Source: Candidatus Saccharimonadia bacterium (lineage in GTDB: Bacteria; Patescibacteriota; Saccharimonadia; Saccharimonadales; Saccharimonadaceae). Taken from it: 8,813 nt of DNA. Below the pieces are notes generated by a model that ran no database searches, had not been told where the DNA came from, and saw only the letters and a program-made list of their open reading frames with translations. Positions within the stretch are counted from its first letter, which is position 1; every line of letters begins with the position of its first letter. Where the stretch lies: positions 1-8,813 of the forward strand of contig JALRDG010000072.1 of assembly GCA_023257055.1 (NCBI GenBank), given 5' to 3'. Positions 1-6,447 of this stretch are shown one piece after another. A program made the translations under genes and the position numbers.

Positions 1-2
1 AG

Positions 3-533
3 TCGACCGACAAAGCGGAGCGTGAGCGTCTGCTGGCTAAAGTGCGCATGGATCTAAAGGGGCGAATCGATGAAACGAGTAAGTATATTCGTCGAAGCGA
101 AAAAACGATGGATTTCGCATTTATGTTTATTCCAAGCGAGTCGCTGTATTACGATCTACTGATTGGAAGCGTCGGATCGGGCAGCAGTAGCCGCGACCTC
201 ATAGAATACGCCTTCCGTGACAAGCGAGTGATTATTGTCAGCCCGACAAGCTTCATGGCCTATCTGCAAACGGTCTTGCAGGGGCTGCGCAGCCTGCAAA
301 TCGAGGAGCAAGCAAAAGATATTCAGCTGCGGGTTGGAAAGCTCGGCAGTCATATTGCAAAGTATGAGGAGTTCATGCAAAAGCTCGGCAGTTCACTTGG
401 CACAACTGTAAATCATTACAACGCAGCGCATAAAGAGTTCGCGAAGGTCGATAAGGACATCGTGAAGATATCTGGTACATCGCCGAGCGTCGACCCGCTG
501 GCTCTCGACAAGCCGATAAGTAGTAAGGAATAA
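3..533 (+). CDS. rmuC: RmuC-family DNA recombination protein, C-terminal part (5' end outside window)
   Basis: The frame is open from base 3 with no stop, so the gene starts before the window; 176 codons to TAA 531-533 are visible. The GTG at 42 and ATG at 48 are internal codons, not starts. Recognition rests on the RmuC core signature: an amphipathic stretch (IDETSKYIRRSEKTMDF), then FMFIPSE, a hydrophobic segment, RDLIEYAFRDKRVIIVSPTSF with the conserved S-P-T, and a helical LQGLRSLQIEEQAKDI region followed by a coiled-coil tail and a short Ser/Pro/Asp-rich end. RmuC proteins are predicted nuclease-like factors; in E. coli RmuC limits inversion at short inverted repeats, and it is usually cytosolic or membrane-anchored by an N-terminal helix that would lie outside this window. 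Transcription probably ends at the hairpin immediately after the stop. The family call is firm; the biochemical role is inferred from the family. Confidence 0.88.
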   Translation, partial: STDKAERERLLAKVRMDLKGRIDETSKYIRRSEKTMDFAFMFIPSESLYYDLLIGSVGSGSSSRDLIEYAFRDKRVIIVSPTSFMAYLQTVLQGLRSLQIEEQAKDIQLRVGKLGSHIAKYEEFMQKLGSSLGTTVNHYNAAHKEFAKVDKDIVKISGTSPSVDPLALDKPISSKE

Positions 534-564
534 AAAATACCGCTCCGGTTGGAGCGGTATTTTT
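533..564. terminator. Bidirectional intrinsic terminator between convergent rmuC and aquaporin genes
   Basis: A perfect 14-bp inverted repeat runs 533-546 against 551-564 with loop GGTT (547-550). The GC-rich core CCGCTCC/GGAGCGG is flanked by A5 on the left and T5 on the right, so each strand has a stem followed by a U-tract. It starts at the last base of the rmuC stop codon and lies 11 nt beyond the stop of the minus-strand channel gene, so it can serve both. Confidence 0.93.
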
Positions 565-575
565 ATGGTTTCGAA

Positions 576-1487
576 CTAGCGACGTGTACGTTCGCGGTAG
601 GTCGAGAGCAGGTAAAGGTTTGCACCGATAGCTGCACCAATGAATGAGCCAAGGATTACTTCAAGTGTGAAACGACTTTGCTTCTTTTCTTCCCGAGTAG
701 CTGATCCACCTTGGAGTTGTGTGTTGGTATTCTCAGTTGCTGCCAATGAAACTGCAGGGTTTAGAATAGGTGACTTAACACGAAGTTCGTGTGGTACTTT
801 TTCTACGCTGTCAATTTTTGATTGATCGACGGCAGACTGCGCAGCTGTAAGGAGGCTAGAGGCAACCAATAGACCAAGCATGAATGAAAGGCCGACGCCA
901 ACAGCTTTTGATATGGTACTTGCCTTAACGTAGTTGCGCGCAGCCATGAAGCCGTACATGAATACAGCTGCACCGATTAATTCGGCCGCCATGACAGGCA
1001 AGCTTAGCGTAGTGAAGCTATCGTAAGTGACACCGAAGGCGCCATTTGAGATCCAGTTCAGGGCGACAACAGCAGCCATTGCACCGATAAACTGTGCGAT
1101 CCAGTAAAATACTGCCTGCATGATAGTAATACGGCGAGATGCCCATAGACCGAAAGTAACGGCTGGGTTTAGGTGACCGCCTGATACAGCGCCAACTGCC
1201 ATGAATAGAGCGATAAGCGCTAGGCCGAGGAACAGTGGAGCAAATGACGAAAGTGTCAATACGGCGACAAGTGTCAATGCGAACGTGCCGAGCATTTCTA
1301 CGAATACAATCGGAATCAGATTGTCGGGTAGGCCTTTGCCGCTCTTGGCAGCGCCAGTTACAGACGCTCCGTTGGACGACTTTGCGTCGGCTTTTATTGT
1401 CGTGATTTTAGTAGTCGTTGGACTTTTTGTCGGTGCAGGTTTTGCTCCTGATGTCTTTTTAGCTGATGTGGCTTTCTTAGTAGCCAT
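576..1487 (-). CDS. Aquaporin/MIP-family channel with Lys/Ala-rich N-terminal tail and atypical second NPA box
   Basis: This 303-aa membrane protein starts at ATG 1487-1485, with GGAGGG (1499-1494) 6 nt upstream; an in-frame TTG at 1541 lies upstream of the promoter and was rejected. Residues 1-53 are polar and rich in Lys, Ala, Thr and Ser. Membrane segments are seen at about 57-80, 84-104, 120-146, 163-183, 193-213 and 273-295. The MIP hallmark SGGHLNPAVTFG ends the second segment (NPA at 107-109). A second NPA lies at 243-245 after segment five, in the order expected of a MIP channel, but is followed by Val246 instead of the usual Arg of the selectivity filter. Loops on both sides of this second NPA (about 214-240 and 251-272) are longer and more charged than usual. 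MIP channels conduct water or small neutral solutes; the solute here cannot be told. The gene is monocistronic and convergent with rmuC. Confidence 0.87.
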   Translation of the reverse strand: MATKKATSAKKTSGAKPAPTKSPTTTKITTIKADAKSSNGASVTGAAKSGKGLPDNLIPIVFVEMLGTFALTLVAVLTLSSFAPLFLGLALIALFMAVGAVSGGHLNPAVTFGLWASRRITIMQAVFYWIAQFIGAMAAVVALNWISNGAFGVTYDSFTTLSLPVMAAELIGAAVFMYGFMAARNYVKASTISKAVGVGLSFMLGLLVASSLLTAAQSAVDQSKIDSVEKVPHELRVKSPILNPAVSLAATENTNTQLQGGSATREEKKQSRFTLEVILGSFIGAAIGANLYLLSTYRERTRR

Positions 1488-1520
1488 AGGTGTCCCTCCA
1501 TTAATAGTAGATACGTTGTA

Positions 1521-1529
1521 AGTATAGCA
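1521..1529 (-). promoter_or_regulatory. Extended -10 promoter of the aquaporin-like gene
   Basis: On the minus strand this reads TGCTATACT, an extended -10 (TGn plus TATACT). Transcription would start near 1514 and give a leader of about 27 nt carrying the GGAGGG ribosome binding site at 1499-1494. No well-spaced -35 is visible (a TTGAAA lies only 9 nt upstream), as is common for extended -10 promoters. The same 9-mer occurs at 1554-1562 and 7183-7191. Confidence 0.66.
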
Positions 1530-1553
1530 TAGACGTTTCAACGGTCACTAGCG

Positions 1554-1562
1554 TGCTATACT
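1554..1562 (+). promoter_or_regulatory. Extended -10 promoter of the 84-aa membrane protein gene, probably leaderless
   Basis: TGCTATACT ends 9 nt before ATG 1572, placing the expected transcription start near 1569, so the leader would be about 3 nt. There is no Shine-Dalgarno sequence in the gap. The site is back-to-back with the minus-strand promoter at 1521-1529, with 24 nt between the two 9-mers. Confidence 0.66.
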
Positions 1563-1571
1563 AAACCTATT

Positions 1572-1826
1572 ATGGCATTATTCGTAAATAAGAACGACAA
1601 GCGAAGTGAGCTACAGGAGCGAATTGCTGCCGAGCTGCGCGAAAAGGCAATCCAACGCTCAAAGCAGGAGCATAACGACATGGACGGCGTGACCGATCAG
1701 GCGTTTATGAAAGATAAAAAACAAACAACCAGCCTAGCATGGGTTTGGATTCTCATCGTACTGTTTATCGTAGCGGCATCTATATTCTTTATTGTAAAGA
1801 TGAACCAAACGCCAGTAATGGTGTAG
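1572..1826 (+). CDS. Small single-pass membrane protein, function unknown
   Basis: I do not recognise a family in this 84-aa protein. Residues 7-35 form a strongly charged, probably helical segment (many Lys, Arg, Glu and Gln), followed by a polar stretch to about 52. One clear hydrophobic segment lies at 55-75 (SLAWVWILIVLFIVAAS and on), with only about nine residues after it. That layout suggests a tail-anchored or type II protein with its charged N-terminal part in the cytoplasm. The ATG at 1572 is the only sensible start and sits just after an extended -10 box without a Shine-Dalgarno. It lies divergently from the aquaporin-like gene and 51 nt before pheS, with a palindrome but no U-tract terminator between, so read-through into pheS is possible. 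Coding status is supported by its own promoter and sensible membrane topology, not by homology. Confidence 0.72.
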   Translation: MALFVNKNDKRSELQERIAAELREKAIQRSKQEHNDMDGVTDQAFMKDKKQTTSLAWVWILIVLFIVAASIFFIVKMNQTPVMV

Positions 1827-1834
1827 TACTCCGA

Positions 1835-1858
1835 AGACGTGACGAGCGCGTCACATCT
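1835..1858. promoter_or_regulatory. 24-bp imperfect palindrome overlapping the pheS promoter (possible operator)
   Basis: The core is a perfect 6-bp inverted repeat, GTGACG (1839-1844) and CGTCAC (1849-1854), around AGCG. It extends outward after one C/A mismatch to AGA (1835-1837) and TCT (1856-1858), so 9 of 10 half-site positions pair. It spans the place where the pheS -35 box would lie for the -10 at 1863-1868. It is followed by ATCTGTTG rather than a T-tract, so it is a poor intrinsic terminator. A protein-binding operator is possible, or a weak hairpin ending the upstream transcript. Confidence 0.45.
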
Positions 1859-1862
1859 GTTG

Positions 1863-1868
1863 TATAAT
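1863..1868 (+). promoter_or_regulatory. -10 box of the pheST operon, near-leaderless start
   Basis: A consensus TATAAT lies 9 nt before ATG 1878, predicting a start site near 1875 and a leader of about 3 nt. The best -35 candidate is GTGACG (1839-1844), 18 nt upstream, which matches TTGACA at four of six positions and lies inside the palindrome. No Shine-Dalgarno precedes the ATG. Confidence 0.6.
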
Positions 1869-1877
1869 GAATATCAT

Positions 1878-2888
1878 ATGCAGACAGATCTTCATGAATT
1901 ACAGCAGGTATTGCTCGGGCGAATCGGCGAAAGCGTGACGCCACGAGATGTCCTGAGGGCGCCGGAGTTTAAGGAATTATACGCAAAAATACCATCCCTG
2001 CCGCCAGAAGAACGTGGCGCAATGGGACGCGAAATCAATCAGCTAAAACAGGCAGTGGAAGCGGCGATTGATCGACGTGAGGCTGAACTTGAAGAGCATG
2101 ATATACAGCAGATAGATGTTACGGCGCCATGGGAGCCAGGCGACGCAATGCCGCAACTACTCTCTACTGAGCAAGGAACCCAGCATCCGCTCACGAAAGA
2201 GCTCGATAGGGTTATAGACATCTTTACGCGTATGGGGTTCCAGGCTATCGAATCGCGTCAGATCGATGACGACTTTCATATGTTCGGCGCATTGAACTTC
2301 CCAGAAAATCACCCGGCACGAGATGGGTATGATACATTCCGAACCGAAGAAGGCTTTATTCCGCCAGCTCACACGAGCACGATGCAATACCGGATTCTAA
2401 GCGAGGGTAAGGAAAAATTAGAGGCCGGCGGACAGATCGCAGCAGTGAGTTATGGCCGCGTATTCCGTAACGAAGACGTTGATGCGACGCACGAACATAC
2501 GTTTTATCAGTGCGAAGGTGTATTTGTGAGCGAAACAGCTAGCTTGAGTCAAATGCTTGGCACGCTCCGAAGCTTCTTCGAGGCGTACTATGGGCAAAAA
2601 CTTGCCGTTAAAACGCAGCCAGGCTACTTTCCGTTTACCGAACCGAGTCTTGAATTTATGATCGAAAAGCCGGCAGCGATCGGCGGTAAGCCTGGTGAGT
2701 GGTTAGAGATGCTCGGTTGCGGCATGATTCACCCAAACGTCCTTAAAACAGCCGGTATTGACCCCGAGGTGTATCGTGGATTTGCCTGGGGTGGCGGTAT
2801 CGAGCGACTTGTCATGTTGAAATATGGCATCGAAGATTTGCGTCATTTCGAATCTGGTAAATTACAATTCTTGAGGAACTTTTCATGA
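1878..2888 (+). CDS. pheS: Phenylalanyl-tRNA synthetase alpha subunit
   Basis: This 336-aa protein is the catalytic subunit of the cytosolic alpha2-beta2 enzyme that charges tRNA(Phe) with phenylalanine using ATP. Residues 1-85 form the usual N-terminal helical arm that contacts tRNA. The class II core follows: HPL at 103-105, HPARDGYDTF at 145-154, H-T-S at 165-167, motif 2 (GRVFRNEDVD at 193-202, then THEHTFYQCEG), the FPFTEPS substrate segment at 251-257, and motif 3 at 301-317 (GFAWGGGIERL and on). Motif 2 and motif 3 arginines are present. Small departures from common bacterial PheS are FAWGGG rather than FAFGMG or FAFGLG, and a motif 2 loop reading THEHTF. The start is ATG 1878, not the in-frame GTG 1839, because the promoter -10 lies between them. 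Its TGA overlaps the pheT ATG, so the subunits are translationally coupled. Confidence 0.96.
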   Translation: MQTDLHELQQVLLGRIGESVTPRDVLRAPEFKELYAKIPSLPPEERGAMGREINQLKQAVEAAIDRREAELEEHDIQQIDVTAPWEPGDAMPQLLSTEQGTQHPLTKELDRVIDIFTRMGFQAIESRQIDDDFHMFGALNFPENHPARDGYDTFRTEEGFIPPAHTSTMQYRILSEGKEKLEAGGQIAAVSYGRVFRNEDVDATHEHTFYQCEGVFVSETASLSQMLGTLRSFFEAYYGQKLAVKTQPGYFPFTEPSLEFMIEKPAAIGGKPGEWLEMLGCGMIHPNVLKTAGIDPEVYRGFAWGGGIERLVMLKYGIEDLRHFESGKLQFLRNFS

Positions 2889-5386
2889 TCGTTTCAGTAA
2901 ACTGGCTAAAAAAATTCACGACAATTGACGCTACATTGGCTGACCTCGTCGATCTGATCGGTTCGCGACTGGTAGAGATCGAAGAAGTCATCGACATAGG
3001 GGCGAAATACAAAGATGCCGTTATTGTGCATGTCGTCACGTGTGAGAAACTAGAGGGCTCCGACCACCTAAATGTTACGAAAATTGACGACGGGCAGGTA
3101 GTTGAGGGTGTCGAGCGAGATGAGAATGGACATATTCAGGTGGTGTGTGGTGCACCAAATGCTCGAGCGGGAATGCGCGCCGTGTGGCTGCCGCCAAAAA
3201 GTACCGTTCCGTCAAGCTTTGATACAAATGAGCCATTCGTACTCGACAGCCGTAAGCTCCGCGGTGTTATGAGCCATGGTATGCTGGCGAGTGCTACCGA
3301 GCTTGCGCTGTATGATGACCATACGGGCATTCTTGATATTGCCGATGACGTTCCAGCTGGGGCTTCATTCGCGCAACTATATGAGCTGGATGACCACTTG
3401 CTTGATATTGAGAATAAGTCGCTGACACATCGACCCGACTGCTTTGGTATTATTGGATTTGCCCGAGAAGTTGCCGCAATCCAGGGCAAGGGCTTTACGA
3501 CGCCCGAATGGCTGCGAGATCTGCAGCCTCATAGTGACGGTTCGTATCCACTTGCGCCGCTCAAAGTGACCATCGATGACGCTGATCTATCCGCGCGATA
3601 CCAGGCGGTAGTAATTTCGGATATTACACCCCAAGCATCGCCGCTGCTGGTCCAAACGTACTTGGCGCGTGTTGGCATGCGACCGGTGAATGCGGTTGTC
3701 GATATGACGAACTACCTTATGCTACTCACTGGTCAGCCGCTACATGCATTTGACTATGACAAAGTGCGCGCTATCGCTGGAGACGATTTTACTATCCATG
3801 TCCGCGCAGGTAAGCCCGACGAAAAACTTCTGCTGCTAGATGGCCGTGAAATAACGCTCACTGCCGAAGATATTGTCATTGCGGCGAACGATATTCCGCT
3901 TGCACTGGCTGGCGCAATGGGCGGGGCGGCCACGGAAATAGACGAAACGACGACAACTATTATTATAGAGAGTGCTACATTCAATTTATTCCGCCTTCGT
4001 ACGACACAGATGCGCCATGGAATTTTTTCCGAAGCGATTACGCGCTTCACGAAGGGGCAATCTCCTGAGCAGACCGCCCCAGTACTTATGTCGGCTATCT
4101 CGCTCCTGGAGCAATGGTCTCATTCGCGTCAGGCAAGTGCCGTGGCGGATATGTATCCTGGCAAACGTGATTTGCCAACGATTACTATTCCAGTAAGTCG
4201 GATCAATGCTGTTCTCGGTACGCACGATGCGACACTGCCGATGCAAGCGACACTTGAAAATGTTGAATTTTCCGTTCAGGTGGATGTGCACGAAGAGGGT
4301 AGCGATAGTTTGACGGTAACTCCGCCGTACTGGCGATCCGATATTCATATTCCAGAAGATGTTATTGAAGAAATTGGCCGAATTAATGCCTATGATGATA
4401 TTGAACCGTCAATGCCATCGCGTAAGTTCGAGGCAATTACGGTAGGTTCGTTCGATGCGCTGAAATCACGCGTACGTACTCGGTTGGTGCGTGCGGGCGC
4501 GAACGAGCTACTGACGTACAGCTTCGTCCATGGCGACCTACTTACGGCTGCTGGTCAAAACCCGCAGGATTCGTATCGCATCATTAACAGTATCAGTCCG
4601 GATCTTCAGTATTATCGACAGACAATTACACCGAGCCTGCTTGCTCAGGTACATCCGAATGTAAAAAATGGATACGAGAGTTTTGGCCTGTTTGAAATTA
4701 ACAAGGTACATCGCAAGTCGTTAGAACTCAATGACGAAGATGTGCCCGTTGAGGTATCGCAGCTTGGATTTGTCTATGTAGATGCTAAGCGAACGAATGG
4801 GCGGGCGTATTACGTGGCAAAAAAATATGTCGAATATCTGCTTGCAGAATTCGGTATTAACGCCCGATACGAAATGTTATCTGCCGATTCAGCTAGTGCA
4901 CTTACGGTGCCGTTTGAGCATCGGCGCAGTGCGCTTATTCGTGACATAGCGAGCGGACAACTGTTAGGCGTTGTTGGCGAATACACGCGTCAGAGCCAAA
5001 AGTCGTTTAAACTTCCAGGCTTTGCTGCCGGATTCGAAATTGATATGGAGCAGTTGCGTATGGTTGCAGGCAAGGCGAATAGTGTGGCATACAAACCACA
5101 GTCACGGTACCCAGGTACGAGTCGTGATATATGCTTCAAAGTGGGCGAAAACGTGCAGTACCAGCAGGTGAGTGATGCTGTAGAGGCTGCGGTTGCCGGA
5201 GCTTCTCTTGACGTCTCTGTTGAGCCAATCGACATTTACCAGGCTGAAGCGGCGACAACAAAGAATATTACCGTACGAATCAGTATGGTCGCTCATGATC
5301 GTACTCTCACTGGAAATGAGGCGAATGATCTTATGAATGAAGTGAGCTCTGCTGTTATAGCGACCACCGACGCGACGATTGTTTAA
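2885..5386 (+). CDS. pheT: Phenylalanyl-tRNA synthetase beta subunit
   Basis: This 833-aa protein is slightly longer than the usual 790-800 aa; it partners PheS in Phe-tRNA(Phe) synthesis. Domains in order: B1 (1 to about 42, starting MIVSVNWLKKF); the tRNA-binding OB fold (about 43-155, with VCGAPNARAGM and RGVMSHGMLAS), which carries an extra acidic loop before VCGAPN; B3/B4 editing domain (about 225-400, with VDMTNYLMLLTGQPLHAFD, LLLLDGREITL and LALAGAMGG); B5 (about 415-490, ending PPYWRSDIHIPEDVIEEIGR); the catalytic-like B6/B7 region; and the C-terminal FDX-ACB anticodon-binding domain (about 738-833, beginning at SRYPGTSRDICF). ATG 2885 overlaps the pheS stop as ATGA, with GAGGA at 2873-2877 as ribosome binding site. 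No terminator is obvious after the TAA; a new promoter begins 12 nt later. Confidence 0.97.
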   Translation: MIVSVNWLKKFTTIDATLADLVDLIGSRLVEIEEVIDIGAKYKDAVIVHVVTCEKLEGSDHLNVTKIDDGQVVEGVERDENGHIQVVCGAPNARAGMRAVWLPPKSTVPSSFDTNEPFVLDSRKLRGVMSHGMLASATELALYDDHTGILDIADDVPAGASFAQLYELDDHLLDIENKSLTHRPDCFGIIGFAREVAAIQGKGFTTPEWLRDLQPHSDGSYPLAPLKVTIDDADLSARYQAVVISDITPQASPLLVQTYLARVGMRPVNAVVDMTNYLMLLTGQPLHAFDYDKVRAIAGDDFTIHVRAGKPDEKLLLLDGREITLTAEDIVIAANDIPLALAGAMGGAATEIDETTTTIIIESATFNLFRLRTTQMRHGIFSEAITRFTKGQSPEQTAPVLMSAISLLEQWSHSRQASAVADMYPGKRDLPTITIPVSRINAVLGTHDATLPMQATLENVEFSVQVDVHEEGSDSLTVTPPYWRSDIHIPEDVIEEIGRINAYDDIEPSMPSRKFEAITVGSFDALKSRVRTRLVRAGANELLTYSFVHGDLLTAAGQNPQDSYRIINSISPDLQYYRQTITPSLLAQVHPNVKNGYESFGLFEINKVHRKSLELNDEDVPVEVSQLGFVYVDAKRTNGRAYYVAKKYVEYLLAEFGINARYEMLSADSASALTVPFEHRRSALIRDIASGQLLGVVGEYTRQSQKSFKLPGFAAGFEIDMEQLRMVAGKANSVAYKPQSRYPGTSRDICFKVGENVQYQQVSDAVEAAVAGASLDVSVEPIDIYQAEAATTKNITVRISMVAHDRTLTGNEANDLMNEVSSAVIATTDATIV

Positions 5387-5397
5387 AATACTTATCG

Positions 5398-5426
5398 TTG
5401 ACACCGTGGATAGCTCTAGAGATACT
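5398..5426 (+). promoter_or_regulatory. Near-consensus sigma-70-type promoter of the 304-aa protein gene, leaderless
   Basis: A perfect -35 TTGACA (5398-5403) is followed by exactly 17 nt and GATACT (5421-5426). The expected start site is about 5433, immediately before ATG 5434, so the mRNA should have essentially no leader. There is no Shine-Dalgarno in the gap. This is the best-formed promoter in the window. Confidence 0.8.
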
Positions 5427-5433
5427 AGTCGGT

Positions 5434-6348
5434 ATGGAAAAAGACTCGTCGCCGGAATCATCTGTTAACTATCATAATATTCTTTCTTCGTGGGATACGC
5501 TTACGGACCTGGATACATATATGGGTGTCGTTATGCGCGCGTATAGTGAGGGGGATCATGAAAGTTGTATGCAGGCGTTGACGGAGCTTGAAGAGCAGTT
5601 GCATGATGGAGATTTTTTTGGCGAAGACTGCCTGGTTAGTGGTAAGTTGTGCCGTCTCGATGAGGACGACAATACTCTGCGGCCATGGGACATTGAAAAC
5701 GTGCAGTCCATGAGGCTTCGGTATGACGGCCTTCAGATTGTATTAATCGAAGATGAGCCGACAATCGTATTTGCTTTTGCTGATATGTATCATGGTGTCG
5801 TGTCTGCGGATCAAGCAGAGGAAAGCGGCTGTACGTTCGTCGCCGCGCGTGAGGACTTGACGCAATTGTTTGTTAATGAGGGTAAATACGACGAAGTCAT
5901 CGATATGCAGGATATGCTGCGCACGCATCATGAAGCTGTCGAAACTCTTATGAGGACGGAGGATTATGTCCGAGCATCCACCGCCGATCGGATGGAGTTA
6001 TTGCATGAAAAGCTTGCTGATATTAGCGAGAAGCTAACTGGATTCTGGAGCGATGTGCCAGTTAGCGTACAGGCTGATATATTTTATCGAATTAGAAAAG
6101 ACACGACCGATCCGATTAATTGGCGAGAGGCAAAGGTTTCACAGGGGCGGCTAGATGATGACAAGAGAGTTGATATCAATGGAATATTCAAGGGTGTGGT
6201 TGTTCCAGCGGATCACCCAGCTTGCGAGCGCCGTAGTATGAGCCGAAATGAATCACGCATTTGGCTGTCACCGCATGCAATCTTTGATGGCGAGACCGTT
6301 GCCATGGTTCCGTTGCAGAGTATTACGTATGTCGAAATACACCGCTAG
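5434..6348 (+). CDS. Acidic soluble protein of unknown function (304 aa)
   Basis: I do not recognise this protein. It has no signal peptide or membrane segment and is rich in Asp and Glu, especially in the first two thirds. Residues from about 14 to 60 look helical. A beta-rich central stretch follows (RLRYDGLQIVLIEDEPTIVF), then a Glu/Lys/Leu-rich helical region around 150-210 (including MELLHEKLADISEKL). The C-terminal 70 residues again look beta-rich, with regularly spaced hydrophobics (GIFKGVVVP, SRIWLSPHAIF, VAMVPLQSITYVEI). That order suggests a multi-domain cytosolic protein, but no catalytic motif is evident. The ATG at 5434 was chosen over the in-frame TTG at 5398 because that TTG is the first base triplet of the -35 box. 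It follows pheT by 47 nt but has its own strong promoter, so it is likely expressed independently, with some read-through possible. Confidence 0.85.
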   Translation: MEKDSSPESSVNYHNILSSWDTLTDLDTYMGVVMRAYSEGDHESCMQALTELEEQLHDGDFFGEDCLVSGKLCRLDEDDNTLRPWDIENVQSMRLRYDGLQIVLIEDEPTIVFAFADMYHGVVSADQAEESGCTFVAAREDLTQLFVNEGKYDEVIDMQDMLRTHHEAVETLMRTEDYVRASTADRMELLHEKLADISEKLTGFWSDVPVSVQADIFYRIRKDTTDPINWREAKVSQGRLDDDKRVDINGIFKGVVVPADHPACERRSMSRNESRIWLSPHAIFDGETVAMVPLQSITYVEIHR

Positions 6349-6373
6349 CCGTTGCTTTTGCGGGCTGGTTTTT
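6345..6373 (+). terminator. Probable intrinsic terminator overlapping the stop codon of the 304-aa gene
   Basis: CTAGCC (6345-6350) can pair with GGCTGG (6363-6368), with one G-U pair. The loop contains a small inner GC/GC pairing around TTTT, and five T residues follow (6369-6373). The TAG stop (6346-6348) lies in the left arm. The stem is short, so termination may be partial. Confidence 0.5.
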
Positions 6374-6377
6374 ATAC

Positions 6378-6383
6378 GATAAT
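6378..6383 (+). promoter_or_regulatory. Possible -10 box for the coiled-coil membrane protein gene
   Basis: GATAAT lies just after the putative terminator at 6345-6373 and would start transcription near 6390, leaving a leader of about 58 nt with GGGAG at 6440-6444. No good -35 is seen at 16-18 nt spacing and there is no TGn extension, so this is tentative. Confidence 0.3.
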
Positions 6384-6447
6384 ACACAGTGGATTGCAAC
6401 CGGCAATCTCGTCCTGCTGATTGAGGCAGAGTAAGGCATGGGAGACA

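Noticed and set aside
1201..1521. 106-codon plus-strand frame opposite the aquaporin-like gene
   Set aside because: It is the antisense of the Lys/Ala-rich tail and first membrane segments; its hydrophobicity is a mirror effect, and the minus-strand protein has clear family motifs.
1839..1877. Upstream in-frame GTG start for pheS, adding 13 residues
   Set aside because: The GTG is the first arm of the palindrome and the TATAAT -10 box lies downstream of it, so it would not be transcribed from that promoter; the added residues do not match PheS.
6389..6420. Eleven-codon GTG frame just after the GATAAT at 6378-6383, possibly a leader peptide
   Set aside because: Too short, no repeated codons typical of attenuator leaders, and no attenuator hairpin after it.
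6345..6434. Frame encoding LAVAFAGWFLYDNTQWIATG and on to TAA 6432, protein-like in composition
   Set aside because: No ATG, GTG or TTG start occurs in this frame after the upstream TGA near 6285, and it overlaps the end of the 5434 gene. It would need a frameshift, for which I see no independent support.
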